From contig CAZIEW010000056.1 of the NCBI GenBank assembly GCA_964538515.1, positions 1-38,128 of the forward strand: 38,128 bases of DNA, in the 5' to 3' direction. Position numbers and translations under genes: made by a program. Each line of letters opens with the position of its first letter. The stretch's first letter is position 1. Shown here in pieces: positions 6,825 to 14,180 of the stretch. The notes under the pieces are model-generated. The model searched no databases. It was not told the origin of the DNA and worked only from the letters and a program-made list of their open reading frames with translations. The stretch is from CALBZH01 sp964538515. Lineage in GTDB: Bacteria; Desulfobacterota; Syntrophobacteria; Syntrophobacterales; Syntrophobacteraceae.

Positions 6825-8784
6825 GGGAGCCCTTCACCGGCAGCGTGATGACAAAGGTTGAGCCGTTGCCCGAGCTGCTCTCCACGGCAATCTGGCCCCC
6901 GTGCTCCCTGATGATCCCGTAGGAGACCGAGAGCCCCAGTCCGGTGCCCTCTCCGGTTTGCTTGGTGGTGAAGAACGGGTCGAAGATGCGCCCAAGGTTG
7001 TCCGGATGGATCCCGTGTCCCTCATCCTGGATGCGAATCCGGGCAAGCCCTTCCTCAGGATGGAAGGACGTGCTGATGCGGATGACGCCTCCTTGGGGCA
7101 TGGCCTGACGTGCATTCATGAGGACGTTCATGTAAACCTGCTTCAAGCGCTCGGAATCGACGTAAAGCTCAGGCAGGTCGGGGGCAAGGGAGACCTGGAG
7201 GTCAATGCCGTTTTGTTGGAACTGCTTTTCCAGCATGCTGACAACGCTGCTCAGACCGTCGTTGAGCTGCCCTCTCTGCTTGCTGGTCGTCCCGTGCCGG
7301 GAAAAGGACAGGAGGTTGTCTACGATCTTCCTGCAGGCTTGTGCATTGCGCTCGACCACCTCCACATCTTCCAGGGCAGGATGCTCGGTGGGCAAATCCC
7401 GTTTCAACAGCTTCGCATAACAGAGGATGACCCCGAGAGGGTTGTTGATTTCATGGGCCACGCCGGCGGAGAGGTGACCGATTGCCGCCATCTTCTCCAT
7501 TTGCATCATCTGGTTCTCCGCCTGCTTGTGCAGGGTGATGTCCCGCGTGTAGTGAACAACCTGGGAAACATGGCCGGAATCATCGAGGATGGGGTAGAAG
7601 TGGATGAAATACCAGCGATTATCGGGGCCTGTCCATTCACCATACACCGATCGGCCCGTGGTCAGGGCCTGGCTCAGCATCGCGCCGGGTGAGGCCGGAT
7701 CCGACGGGTCCCGCCCCTCGTCGCTCGGATTTCCCAGAACTGCGGGACAGGAATCGGCGATTCGGCTCTGATAGGCACGGTTGAGAACCGAAAGGGAGCC
7801 GTCCGCGTTGATGAGGGCCAACGGATCACTGATGCCGTCGATGATCGACTGCAGGATTTCCGCGTTGCTCTGGAGCGTTTCCTGTGCTTCGGCAAGATGA
7901 TGCGCCATGGTGTTGAACGAGGTGGTCAGCTCTCCGATTTCATCCATGCTCTGGATCGGGATTTCCTGCCGCAACAGGTGCGATCCGCCCGCAATGTCGT
8001 CGAACCGGGCGGTGAGCCGCTGAAGCGGTTGTCCGACCATGCGGAGAAAGGTGCCTTCAATGGACACGAAAAGAAGGAGCATGGCGCAGAAGCCGATGGT
8101 CGAGACCTGAACGGCGATGTCGTGTGTTTCCTTGAGTGCCGCGGAGAGGGAGATCGAGATTGACTCCACCCCCATGAGATCGCCTTCCCGATAGCCAAAG
8201 CCGCGCTCGGAGCCATAGAGCTTGAGCATTCCCGGTGGTGCGTCCTCGGGGGCTCCATGGCACTTGAGGCATTCCGCCTTGACGTAAACGGGAACCACGA
8301 TGAAAAAGGTCTTGCCGATGTCCTCCGCCTGGATCCCGTGCCATTCGCGCTGCCCGGCGTTCGCTTTGAAGTGGTCGATCATTCGATCGTGGAATTCATC
8401 CGAGAGGTTAACGGGGTTTCGGGGGGACTGGGATACGCGTCGGTAAAGAAATTCAGGCTTTTTCGCCTCCACGTAGCCCATGACGCCATGACGGATACGC
8501 GTGGTGGACATGGCTTCCGCAACAAAGCTGTCCTCCTCCGAAACATGGCTCAAGAGCGTGAACATTTTGGGTCTCAGCGTGTTGCCGACGTAAGCGCCGA
8601 TTCCATCCATGAGCGTGAAGACGATCTGCCCCCTCTTGTAGGTGTCCTCGATCACCTGCTCACTCAGATAAGCGTAGAGCAGCACGGCTGATCCGGCGCA
8701 GAAGGCGCACACAATCGTCCCCACCATAAGGGCGAATCGCGTGCTCAATCGCATTCTGTTGCCAAAAGAGAGCTTGTGTCCCAT
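6808..8784 (-). CDS. c-heme sensor histidine kinase (DUF3365-HAMP-PAS)
   Basis: A 658-residue membrane sensor kinase. Membrane helices lie at about 17-40 and 226-245 and enclose a periplasmic Tll0287/DUF3365-type domain with a c-heme motif CLKCH (172-176). This is followed by a HAMP linker (about 245-300), a PAS domain (about 310-420), and a kinase core with phospho-acceptor His444 in GVAHEINNPLG and ATP-binding motifs near DEGHGIHPDN and GTGLGLSV. Such domains are thought to sense redox state or gaseous ligands through the heme; the actual signal is unknown. The start at 8784 has GAGG seven bases upstream. It is the first gene of an operon with the sigma-54 activator, and a perfect palindrome lies 26 bases upstream of the start. 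Confidence 0.93.
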   Translation of the reverse strand: MGHKLSFGNRMRLSTRFALMVGTIVCAFCAGSAVLLYAYLSEQVIEDTYKRGQIVFTLMDGIGAYVGNTLRPKMFTLLSHVSEEDSFVAEAMSTTRIRHGVMGYVEAKKPEFLYRRVSQSPRNPVNLSDEFHDRMIDHFKANAGQREWHGIQAEDIGKTFFIVVPVYVKAECLKCHGAPEDAPPGMLKLYGSERGFGYREGDLMGVESISISLSAALKETHDIAVQVSTIGFCAMLLLFVSIEGTFLRMVGQPLQRLTARFDDIAGGSHLLRQEIPIQSMDEIGELTTSFNTMAHHLAEAQETLQSNAEILQSIIDGISDPLALINADGSLSVLNRAYQSRIADSCPAVLGNPSDEGRDPSDPASPGAMLSQALTTGRSVYGEWTGPDNRWYFIHFYPILDDSGHVSQVVHYTRDITLHKQAENQMMQMEKMAAIGHLSAGVAHEINNPLGVILCYAKLLKRDLPTEHPALEDVEVVERNAQACRKIVDNLLSFSRHGTTSKQRGQLNDGLSSVVSMLEKQFQQNGIDLQVSLAPDLPELYVDSERLKQVYMNVLMNARQAMPQGGVIRISTSFHPEEGLARIRIQDEGHGIHPDNLGRIFDPFFTTKQTGEGTGLGLSVSYGIIREHGGQIAVESSSGNGSTFVITLPVKGSHESIR

Positions 8785-8809
8785 CTTAGGACCTCTTCAT
8801 GGAGTGATT

Positions 8810-8829
8810 ATCTATAGGAGCCTATAGAT
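8810..8829. promoter_or_regulatory. Palindromic operator candidate
   Basis: ATCTATAGG-AG-CCTATAGAT is a perfect inverted repeat with nine-base arms and a two-base centre. It lies between the divergent kinase gene (start 8784) and methyltransferase gene (start 8938), close to the kinase start. The short centre makes a protein-binding site more likely than an RNA hairpin. The binding protein is unknown. Confidence 0.6.
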
Positions 8830-8937
8830 TACACGATTGTTCGGCTTTTGGCGATCACCGGTGAGCGTGCTGCGTGTGGGATGGGGCAGGCCGACGTGAG
8901 TGCCAGAAGGCTTCAGACAAGGAAAGGGTGCATCGGA

Positions 8938-9696
8938 ATGGATCCCACGCAACGGTTTTCAAGCCGAGTCGAAGATTACGTCAAATGGAGACCTGGATAC
9001 CCGGTCGAGCTGGTTGAAACTTTGAAAGAGAGCTGCGGGCTGGTGGAGTCATCGGTGATCGCCGACATCGGGTCCGGCACGGGAATTCTAAGCGAGCTGT
9101 TTTTGCGCCACGGGAACGTCGTTTTTGCGGTCGAGCCCAACGATGAGATGCGGGGAGCGGCCGAACGGCTGCTGGTGAATTACAAGGGCTTTCGCAGTGT
9201 TTCGGGAAGAGCCGAAGCAAGCGGGCTTGGGGACAAAAGCGTTGATTTTGTCACGGCTGGGCAGGCTTTTCACTGGTTTGACCGGGATCGCGCCCGGCGG
9301 GAATTCCGGCGGATCCTCCGGCCCGGCGGTTGGGTTGTTCTGGTCTGGAACGAGCGGGATACCGAATCGACTCCGTTTCTGCGGGCATATGAGGGGCTGC
9401 TTGAAGCATACGGGACGGATTACCGCCAGGTCGATCACCGCCGGGTGGATGCGAAGTCGCTGGAGACCTTCTTTGCGCCGGGCGGGCTGCGATGGAAGTC
9501 GTTTCCAAATCGACAGGCGTTTGACCATGAAGGGGCAAGGGGACGGCTGCTCTCGTCGTCCTACGTGCCTGCTGCCGGGGGGCCGCGCTTTGAGGCGATG
9601 CTAAATGAGCTTTCCGCGATTTTTCAGGCTTACTCCATTGACGGGAGAGTGGTATTTGAATATCGGACCCTGGTCTACTGGGGGAGGCTGGAGTAA
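8938..9696 (+). CDS. Class I SAM-dependent methyltransferase
   Basis: A 252-residue Rossmann-fold methyltransferase. The SAM-binding motif I is VIADIGSGTGILSE (about 40-53), the acidic end of strand 2 is VFAVEPNDEM, and motif post-II/III is seen in FVTAGQAFHWFD and ILRPGGWVVLVWNERD. The WRPGYPVELVETL start and the HWFDRDRARREFRRIL block are typical of the small-molecule methyltransferases often annotated as type 11. The start at 8938 (MDPTQRFSSR) is taken because the conserved fold begins there and a GGAAAGG purine run precedes it; a frame extension to 8848 carries no conserved sequence. The next genes on the same strand, a MaoC-like hydratase and an ADC-like protein, suggest a small metabolic operon. 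The substrate is unknown. Confidence 0.88.
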   Translation: MDPTQRFSSRVEDYVKWRPGYPVELVETLKESCGLVESSVIADIGSGTGILSELFLRHGNVVFAVEPNDEMRGAAERLLVNYKGFRSVSGRAEASGLGDKSVDFVTAGQAFHWFDRDRARREFRRILRPGGWVVLVWNERDTESTPFLRAYEGLLEAYGTDYRQVDHRRVDAKSLETFFAPGGLRWKSFPNRQAFDHEGARGRLLSSSYVPAAGGPRFEAMLNELSAIFQAYSIDGRVVFEYRTLVYWGRLE

Positions 9697-9747
9697 GAGG
9701 TGCGCAATAGAATGAAGCCGCAACCAGGTTAACGGAGGACAGAAGAG

Positions 9748-10215
9748 ATGTCGGAACCGTTTGCCGATGCCCTCTACTTTGAAGACGTAGAAGTGGGCAA
9801 GGTCGTTCATAAATCTGCAACGTTTAAGGTTACGCGCGAAGAAGTCATTGAATTCGCGCGCAGGTGGGATCCTCGGCCATTTCACGTCGATGAGGCGGCG
9901 GCCGCGAAATCGGTTTTTGGGAGCCTCGCCGCCTGCTCCGCGCACATCTTCTCCATCCTTTCCTGGTTCGCGTCCCGCGGGGAGGGACGGACGGCCTCCC
10001 TGTCGGCACTGGGTTTTGACGAGCTGCGCATGCTTCATCCCGTTCGGCCAGGGGACACGATTTCCTGCAAGATCCGGTGCCTGGAGAAGCGCGAATCCCG
10101 GTCGAAGCCCGATCGCGGCATCATCCGCTACCAGGGAGCCCTTGTGAATCAGGATGGGACCGTCGTCTTCTCCGCCGTCGTGACGACCCTGGTTTCCAAG
10201 CGGCCCTGCGGATGA
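9748..10215 (+). CDS. MaoC-like hot-dog hydratase
   Basis: A 155-residue protein of the MaoC/(R)-specific enoyl-CoA hydratase family. The hydratase motif is clear: FARRWDPRPFHVDEAAA, with the catalytic Asp41 and His46 pair, and the typical GSLAACSAHIFSILS and HPVRPGDTISCKI blocks follow. It probably hydrates an enoyl-CoA or related acyl thioester in the cytoplasm. The ribosome site is GGAGG, about nine bases before the ATG. It stands 51 bases after the methyltransferase and about 70 bases before the ADC-like gene on the same strand, suggesting a joint role in modification or degradation of a small acyl compound. The substrate cannot be read from sequence. Confidence 0.9.
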   Translation: MSEPFADALYFEDVEVGKVVHKSATFKVTREEVIEFARRWDPRPFHVDEAAAAKSVFGSLAACSAHIFSILSWFASRGEGRTASLSALGFDELRMLHPVRPGDTISCKIRCLEKRESRSKPDRGIIRYQGALVNQDGTVVFSAVVTTLVSKRPCG

Positions 10216-10288
10216 TGCGATTCGACGTAGGAGCTCTCTGTTCACGACGAGCTTTGAGTGCTTAAAATGAAGCGAGGAGGGAATGAAT

Positions 10289-11095
10289 ATGCTCAAAGGT
10301 TACACCGCACCGCGCACTCCCAGAGGCACTTCCAGTCTGGCTCCACACCCGCCGTGGCATTACGTCGGAACGGCTCTTGCCGTTGAATACGAAGCGGAGC
10401 CCGAGGCCGTTCGGTCCTTTCTGCCGACGGGCCTCGATTACCACTCGCCACGGTGCGCCGCCTACTTCGTGGAATGGCAGTACGCGAGCGACAACGAGGA
10501 AGAATATCTCGATCCGGCGCGCAGTCAGTACCGGGAAACCATCTTCCTCATCTCAGCCACTTGGCAGGGAGCGCCCTACGCCTACTGCCCCTTCATTTGG
10601 GTGGACCAGGATGTTTCGCTCATGCGGGGATTCGCCCAGGGGTGGCCCAAGCAGATCGGGTCGACCTGGATCACGCGCGCCTACGATCTGCCGTCGAAGG
10701 CCACTCCTGTCGTTGGGCCCGGGGGGAAGTTCGGAGCCACACTGGCCGTGAAGGACCGCCGGCTCGTCGAGGCCGTCGTGACGCTGCGCGAAGAAACCGC
10801 CCAGCTCCCGAACCCGACCTTTGCGGGAGCGGTCAACACGCGCTACTTCCCGGAGCTGGTGGCCGGCAAGCACGATCGACCGGCCGTGCACGAGCTCGTC
10901 CAGCTGAAATCGAGGGACGTCGCCATCTCGAAGCCGTGGCGCGGCGATGCCGAGCTGCGGATCCTCGACCACCCCTATCTGGAGCTTCCCGACCTTCGGC
11001 CGACAAAAGTGCTCGCGGGTTATCGGTTTTCCTGCATGCTGACCGTGGACGACCTGGCTGTCCTTAAAGACCTTCGAGACGTAACTCCTCAATAA
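10289..11095 (+). CDS. Acetoacetate-decarboxylase-like protein with MITE-derived C-terminus
   Basis: A 268-residue protein of the acetoacetate decarboxylase (ADC, PF06314) superfamily. The active-site block reads GFAQGWPKQIGSTW: the Schiff-base lysine equivalent is Lys121, but the neighbouring lysine of classical ADC is Gln122. Members with such changes can be aldolase-dehydratases or have unknown activity, so decarboxylation should not be assumed. The start is the ATG at 10289, eight bases after AGGAGG; the ATG at 10283 is only two bases from it. The last codons GTA ACT CCT CAA TAA lie inside the terminal inverted repeat of a 127-bp mobile element. Removing it with one target copy restores ...CGA GAC GTC TGA, so the ancestral protein ended in LRDV. 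Confidence 0.85.
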   Translation: MLKGYTAPRTPRGTSSLAPHPPWHYVGTALAVEYEAEPEAVRSFLPTGLDYHSPRCAAYFVEWQYASDNEEEYLDPARSQYRETIFLISATWQGAPYAYCPFIWVDQDVSLMRGFAQGWPKQIGSTWITRAYDLPSKATPVVGPGGKFGATLAVKDRRLVEAVVTLREETAQLPNPTFAGAVNTRYFPELVAGKHDRPAVHELVQLKSRDVAISKPWRGDAELRILDHPYLELPDLRPTKVLAGYRFSCMLTVDDLAVLKDLRDVTPQ

Positions 11096-11207
11096 CCATG
11101 GGCAAGCGCGTGTATCGTCGCGTAGCTGCAGGTCGGGTTTTCAACCCGATATCCTTACCCGTAGCCTGTCGGGATGAAATCTCGACCTACACGTATTGAG
11201 AAGTGAC
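11081..11207. mobile_element. 127-bp MITE, copy 1
   Basis: This non-coding element has terminal inverted repeats (GTAACTCCTCAATA at the left, reverse complement GTCACTTCTCAATA at the right, 12 of 14 equal) and is flanked by a perfect 8-bp direct repeat TTCGAGAC (11073-11080 and 11208-11215). Inside are two hairpins, one around GGTCGGGTT-TTC-AACCCGA. A second copy lies at 29401-29528, roughly four-fifths identical by eye with one single-base gap. The GTAA-type ends and 8-bp duplication resemble IS66-family elements, which might mobilise it; that is inference. It overlaps the 3' end of the ADC-like gene and supplies its present stop codon. Confidence 0.92.
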
Positions 11208-11411
11208 TTCGAGACGTCTGAAATGGAGCGGGACGATCGACTTTGGCCCTGGTTGGCGATGACCAGTCACTGAAGAGGCGACGCTCCACCTCGGACCATT
11301 TGGCTCCGGGAGTCGCAACGGCATCCAGGGCCAAGTCGAGGTGCACCGACCGGCATGCGCTTCGAGTAGAACTGAGACCGCGCATAAGGATGACACTAGC
11401 CGTAGCCTTTT

Positions 11412-11448
11412 CAAACGAAAATTCCCGAACGGCAGGTGCCGTTCGGGA
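11412..11448 (-). terminator. Intrinsic terminator of the Hdr/Mvh cluster
   Basis: TCCCGAACGGC (11423-11433) and GCCGTTCGGGA (11438-11448) form a perfect 11-bp stem with a four-base loop. On the minus strand the stem is followed by ATTTTCGTTTG. It lies about 40 bases after the stop of the last cluster gene (11487) and is well placed to end the eight-gene minus-strand transcription unit. Confidence 0.8.
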
Positions 11449-11486
11449 GACGATTCGTTCCAGCTCGGGTGTTTTGAACGTCAGTG

Positions 11487-12374
11487 CTATGGTTGAGCAA
11501 CCAGCTTCAGTGGCTCCTTGTCGGTTGCGATAAGCCCGGAGCCGCCTTCCGCGAGAAGACTGGCGTAGGCGACGTTCAGGCCGAGAGTCTTGCTGAGGGC
11601 CTTGAGATCCTTCGATACCGACGGCTGTGTGAGGAGCACGACCAGCTCGAACGTTTTGGTCTCACCGCTGCCGTTGCTTCCGATGGTCAAGGTGAGGTCC
11701 TGGCTGTCGGTCGCAGTGAGACCGCTCACGGCGGCATCGTTGAGCGTGATCCGGTCGAGCCCCTTGAGAGCTGCGGCTTCGTCTTGCTGGAAGGCAGCCA
11801 GGTCGGTGGCAAAAAATTCGATGTGCGCCTGTGGAAGCTTCTGGCGGGCGATGATGGCTTCATTCAGCCCGTAAGTCAGGGCAATCTTTTGCATCTGGGG
11901 AGACGCCTTGGCGTATCCCTGTACGAAGGCGATGCTCTTGGGGATTTCCCCGTCGTAAGGCCGGATGATGAGGCCGCTGCTCGGCCCACTGTCGCTCATC
12001 ATGCGCTCGAGCTGCAGGTCGGTGATGACGTTGAGGCTCTTTCCGAGGCCGAACTTGCGGTCCACGCGCTCAATGGCGCGCTCCACGCCGGAGGAGAGGA
12101 TCACTTCCTCGGCCTCGAGCTCGAACACCTGGTCTTCCATCTCGAAGTTGATGGCTTCCGGCTTGCACTCGGCCCAGCACAGTGCGCACCCCAGGCAGCG
12201 GCGGCAGCTCAAGCAGCGCTTGGCCTCCTTGAGCGCCCGCTCCTCGTCGAAGCCCAGCTCAACCTCATCGTAGTTGAGACGGCGTGCGTCGACGGGAATC
12301 TCGATATGGTGCTGCCGCTTCCGGGGGATATCCTGGAACTCGACAATGTAGCGACCCTTTTTCTCGTAGATCAT
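11487..12374 (-). CDS. Cys-rich Fe-S electron-transfer protein, last gene of Hdr cluster
   Basis: A 295-residue soluble protein. Residues 54-70 hold a dense cysteine array (CxxCxxCxxCxxCxxxC: 54, 57, 60, 63, 66, 70) followed by KPEAI, the usual signature after a 4Fe-4S ferredoxin motif. The preceding NYDEVELGFDEERALKEAKRC resembles the segment that leads into Fe-S sites of glutamate-synthase-small-subunit-like (GltD) proteins, so this may be a detached Fe-S domain of the GltD-like protein encoded just upstream. The region after residue 90 resembles part of an HdrA-like FAD/NAD domain (KSLNVITDLQLERMMSDSGPSSG, SIAFVQGYA), but the nucleotide-binding glycines are missing. The start at 12374 has GAGG seven bases upstream; the gap to the previous gene is 47 bases. 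Its exact role is unknown. Confidence 0.75.
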   Translation of the reverse strand: MIYEKKGRYIVEFQDIPRKRQHHIEIPVDARRLNYDEVELGFDEERALKEAKRCLSCRRCLGCALCWAECKPEAINFEMEDQVFELEAEEVILSSGVERAIERVDRKFGLGKSLNVITDLQLERMMSDSGPSSGLIIRPYDGEIPKSIAFVQGYAKASPQMQKIALTYGLNEAIIARQKLPQAHIEFFATDLAAFQQDEAAALKGLDRITLNDAAVSGLTATDSQDLTLTIGSNGSGETKTFELVVLLTQPSVSKDLKALSKTLGLNVAYASLLAEGGSGLIATDKEPLKLVAQP

Positions 12375-12421
12375 GGTGTTTCCTCTTCAAGGCTGGAAAG
12401 CTCCACACCTGGAGCCGCGTG

Positions 12422-14092
12422 TTATTTCCCCCGTTTGGCCTCGATGTAGCGCATCATGCCGTAAGCGGCCTTGCGGCCTCCGGCACAGGCCCGGATGGCG
12501 ATGTCGGGACCCGTTTCCACGTCGCCTGCCGAAAAGACCCCCGGCACATTGGTCATGAACGTTTCCTGATCCACATTGAAGGTGTTCCAGCGCGTCGTCT
12601 CGATGCCGCTTTCGGGATTCACGAAACTCAGGTCGGGCCTCTGACCGATGGCGGGAATCAAGGTCTCGCCCTCGATAACGAACTCGCTTCCCTCGACGGG
12701 AACCGGGCGTCTACGGCCGCTGGCGTCGGGCTCGCCAAGCTCCATGCGGAGGCATTTAAGGCCGGTCATCCTGCCATTCTCACCAACCACTTCGATGGGG
12801 GCGACCAGGTACTGGAACTTGATGCCTTCGTGCTCGGCCGCATCGATTTCCCAGGGACTCGCGGGCATCTCGGCCTTGGTCCGGCGATACACCACGTGAA
12901 CCTCATCGAAGCCTTCGCGCCAGCTCACGCGCGCCGCATCCATGGCCACGTTGCCACCGCCGACCACAATGACGCGGCCTTTTGCGGGCCACTTCTTGCC
13001 GGCGTTCACTTCGCGGAGGAAATCGACGCCGTCCACGACGCCTTCCATGTCCTCACCCTTGATCTGGAGCTTCATGCCCTTGTGAGCGCCCACGCCGATG
13101 AACACGGCATCGTATTCTTTCATCAGCTGTTCCAGGGTGATGTCCTGGCCGATGCGCACATTGCAGCGCAGCTCGACTCCATGGGCGAGAATCCAGTTGA
13201 TCTCATGCATCAGGGTCGGCGTGGGAAGGCGGTACTCCGGAATGCCGTAGCGAAACATGCCGCCGGGCTCGGGGAGCGCCTCGAAGCACACCGACTTGTA
13301 TCCCGCTTTGCCCAGATAATAGCCGGCTGTCAGACTGGCCGGGCCGGCACCGATGAGGGCGATCTTTTCCGTGTGATACTCATCCGGAACCTCGACGGGA
13401 GCCGTGATGTTATTGTTGAGCTCGAAGTCGGCCACATACCGTTTGAGCGTACAAATGGAAATGGGCTCATCCACGTACTGCCGGTTGCACGCCGTCTCGC
13501 AGGGGTGGGGACACACACGCCCGATGGAAAGCGCGAAGGGAAGGCTCTCGCGAATCTTGGCGAGCGATCCGGCGTAATCCCCATCGGCGATGAGGCCCAC
13601 GTAGGATCGAATGTCCAGGTGAGCGGGGCAGGTGGCCTGGCAGATCGGCATGTCTTCCTTGAAGATGTTGTAAACGCCGGTCTGCGGATTGAAATAGTCA
13701 ATGGCTGTGCGGAAGCCCAGCCCTTCGTTGAAATCGTCGTACATGTGGATCGGGCAGACCTTGATGCAGGCCTTGCAATCGTTGCACTTCTCGGGATCCA
13801 CCCGAGGCGTGCGCGCCCGGACCCGGAACCGGTAACGACCGTCTTCGGCCTTGACTTTTTCAACCGTCGCGTTCGTGATGATCCGGATGTTGGGGTGGCG
13901 TCGAACGGCTTCGAGGTTGGGATCTACGGTGCCGGACCCGTTCGTGATGAGGTGTGTCTGCGGGATTCGGCCGCCGCCGAGGCTGGGGGAAGGCTCCACC
14001 AGGGTCACTTGCAAACCGGCCTCGGCCCGTTCCAGAGCAGCCGCTACACCGGCTGGATCGCCCCCGTAAACTATCACTCGCTTTTCTGCCAC
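12422..14092 (-). CDS. HdrA/GltD-type NAD(P)H-flavin Fe-S oxidoreductase
   Basis: A 556-residue protein. The first 120 residues look like an HdrA start (VIVYGGDPAGVAAALERAEAG, VEPSPSLGG, VRRHPNIRI) with a ferredoxin motif CNDCKACIKVCP, but the conserved Cys/Sec loop of HdrA is replaced by IPQTHLITNGSG. The rest is a full GltD-type module: an Fe-S domain (CQATCPAHLDIRSYV, CPHPCETACNR), an FAD fold (IALIGAGPASLTAGYYLGKAG, GGMFRYGIPEYRLP) and an NAD(P)H fold (VIVVGGGNVAMDAARV, VHVVYRR). It is likely the NAD(P)H entry or exit point of the cluster. The start is a GTG at 14092 with GGAGG eight bases upstream; the ATG at 14113 has no ribosome site. The stop is 47 bases before the next gene. Confidence 0.88.
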   Translation of the reverse strand: MAEKRVIVYGGDPAGVAAALERAEAGLQVTLVEPSPSLGGGRIPQTHLITNGSGTVDPNLEAVRRHPNIRIITNATVEKVKAEDGRYRFRVRARTPRVDPEKCNDCKACIKVCPIHMYDDFNEGLGFRTAIDYFNPQTGVYNIFKEDMPICQATCPAHLDIRSYVGLIADGDYAGSLAKIRESLPFALSIGRVCPHPCETACNRQYVDEPISICTLKRYVADFELNNNITAPVEVPDEYHTEKIALIGAGPASLTAGYYLGKAGYKSVCFEALPEPGGMFRYGIPEYRLPTPTLMHEINWILAHGVELRCNVRIGQDITLEQLMKEYDAVFIGVGAHKGMKLQIKGEDMEGVVDGVDFLREVNAGKKWPAKGRVIVVGGGNVAMDAARVSWREGFDEVHVVYRRTKAEMPASPWEIDAAEHEGIKFQYLVAPIEVVGENGRMTGLKCLRMELGEPDASGRRRPVPVEGSEFVIEGETLIPAIGQRPDLSFVNPESGIETTRWNTFNVDQETFMTNVPGVFSAGDVETGPDIAIRACAGGRKAAYGMMRYIEAKRGK

Positions 14093-14180
14093 AGTTGAAT
14101 CCTCCAAAGACATGATGGGAGCAAGCCACCATTTGAGAGCGCCAAACGCGCGGACTTTTCACAATCAGACCGGCAAAAGG

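Noticed and set aside
11081..11207. MITE copy 1 as a transcription terminator or REP only
   Set aside because: It has internal hairpins, but the inverted ends, the second copy and the perfect 8-bp flanking duplications at both sites show a transposed element.
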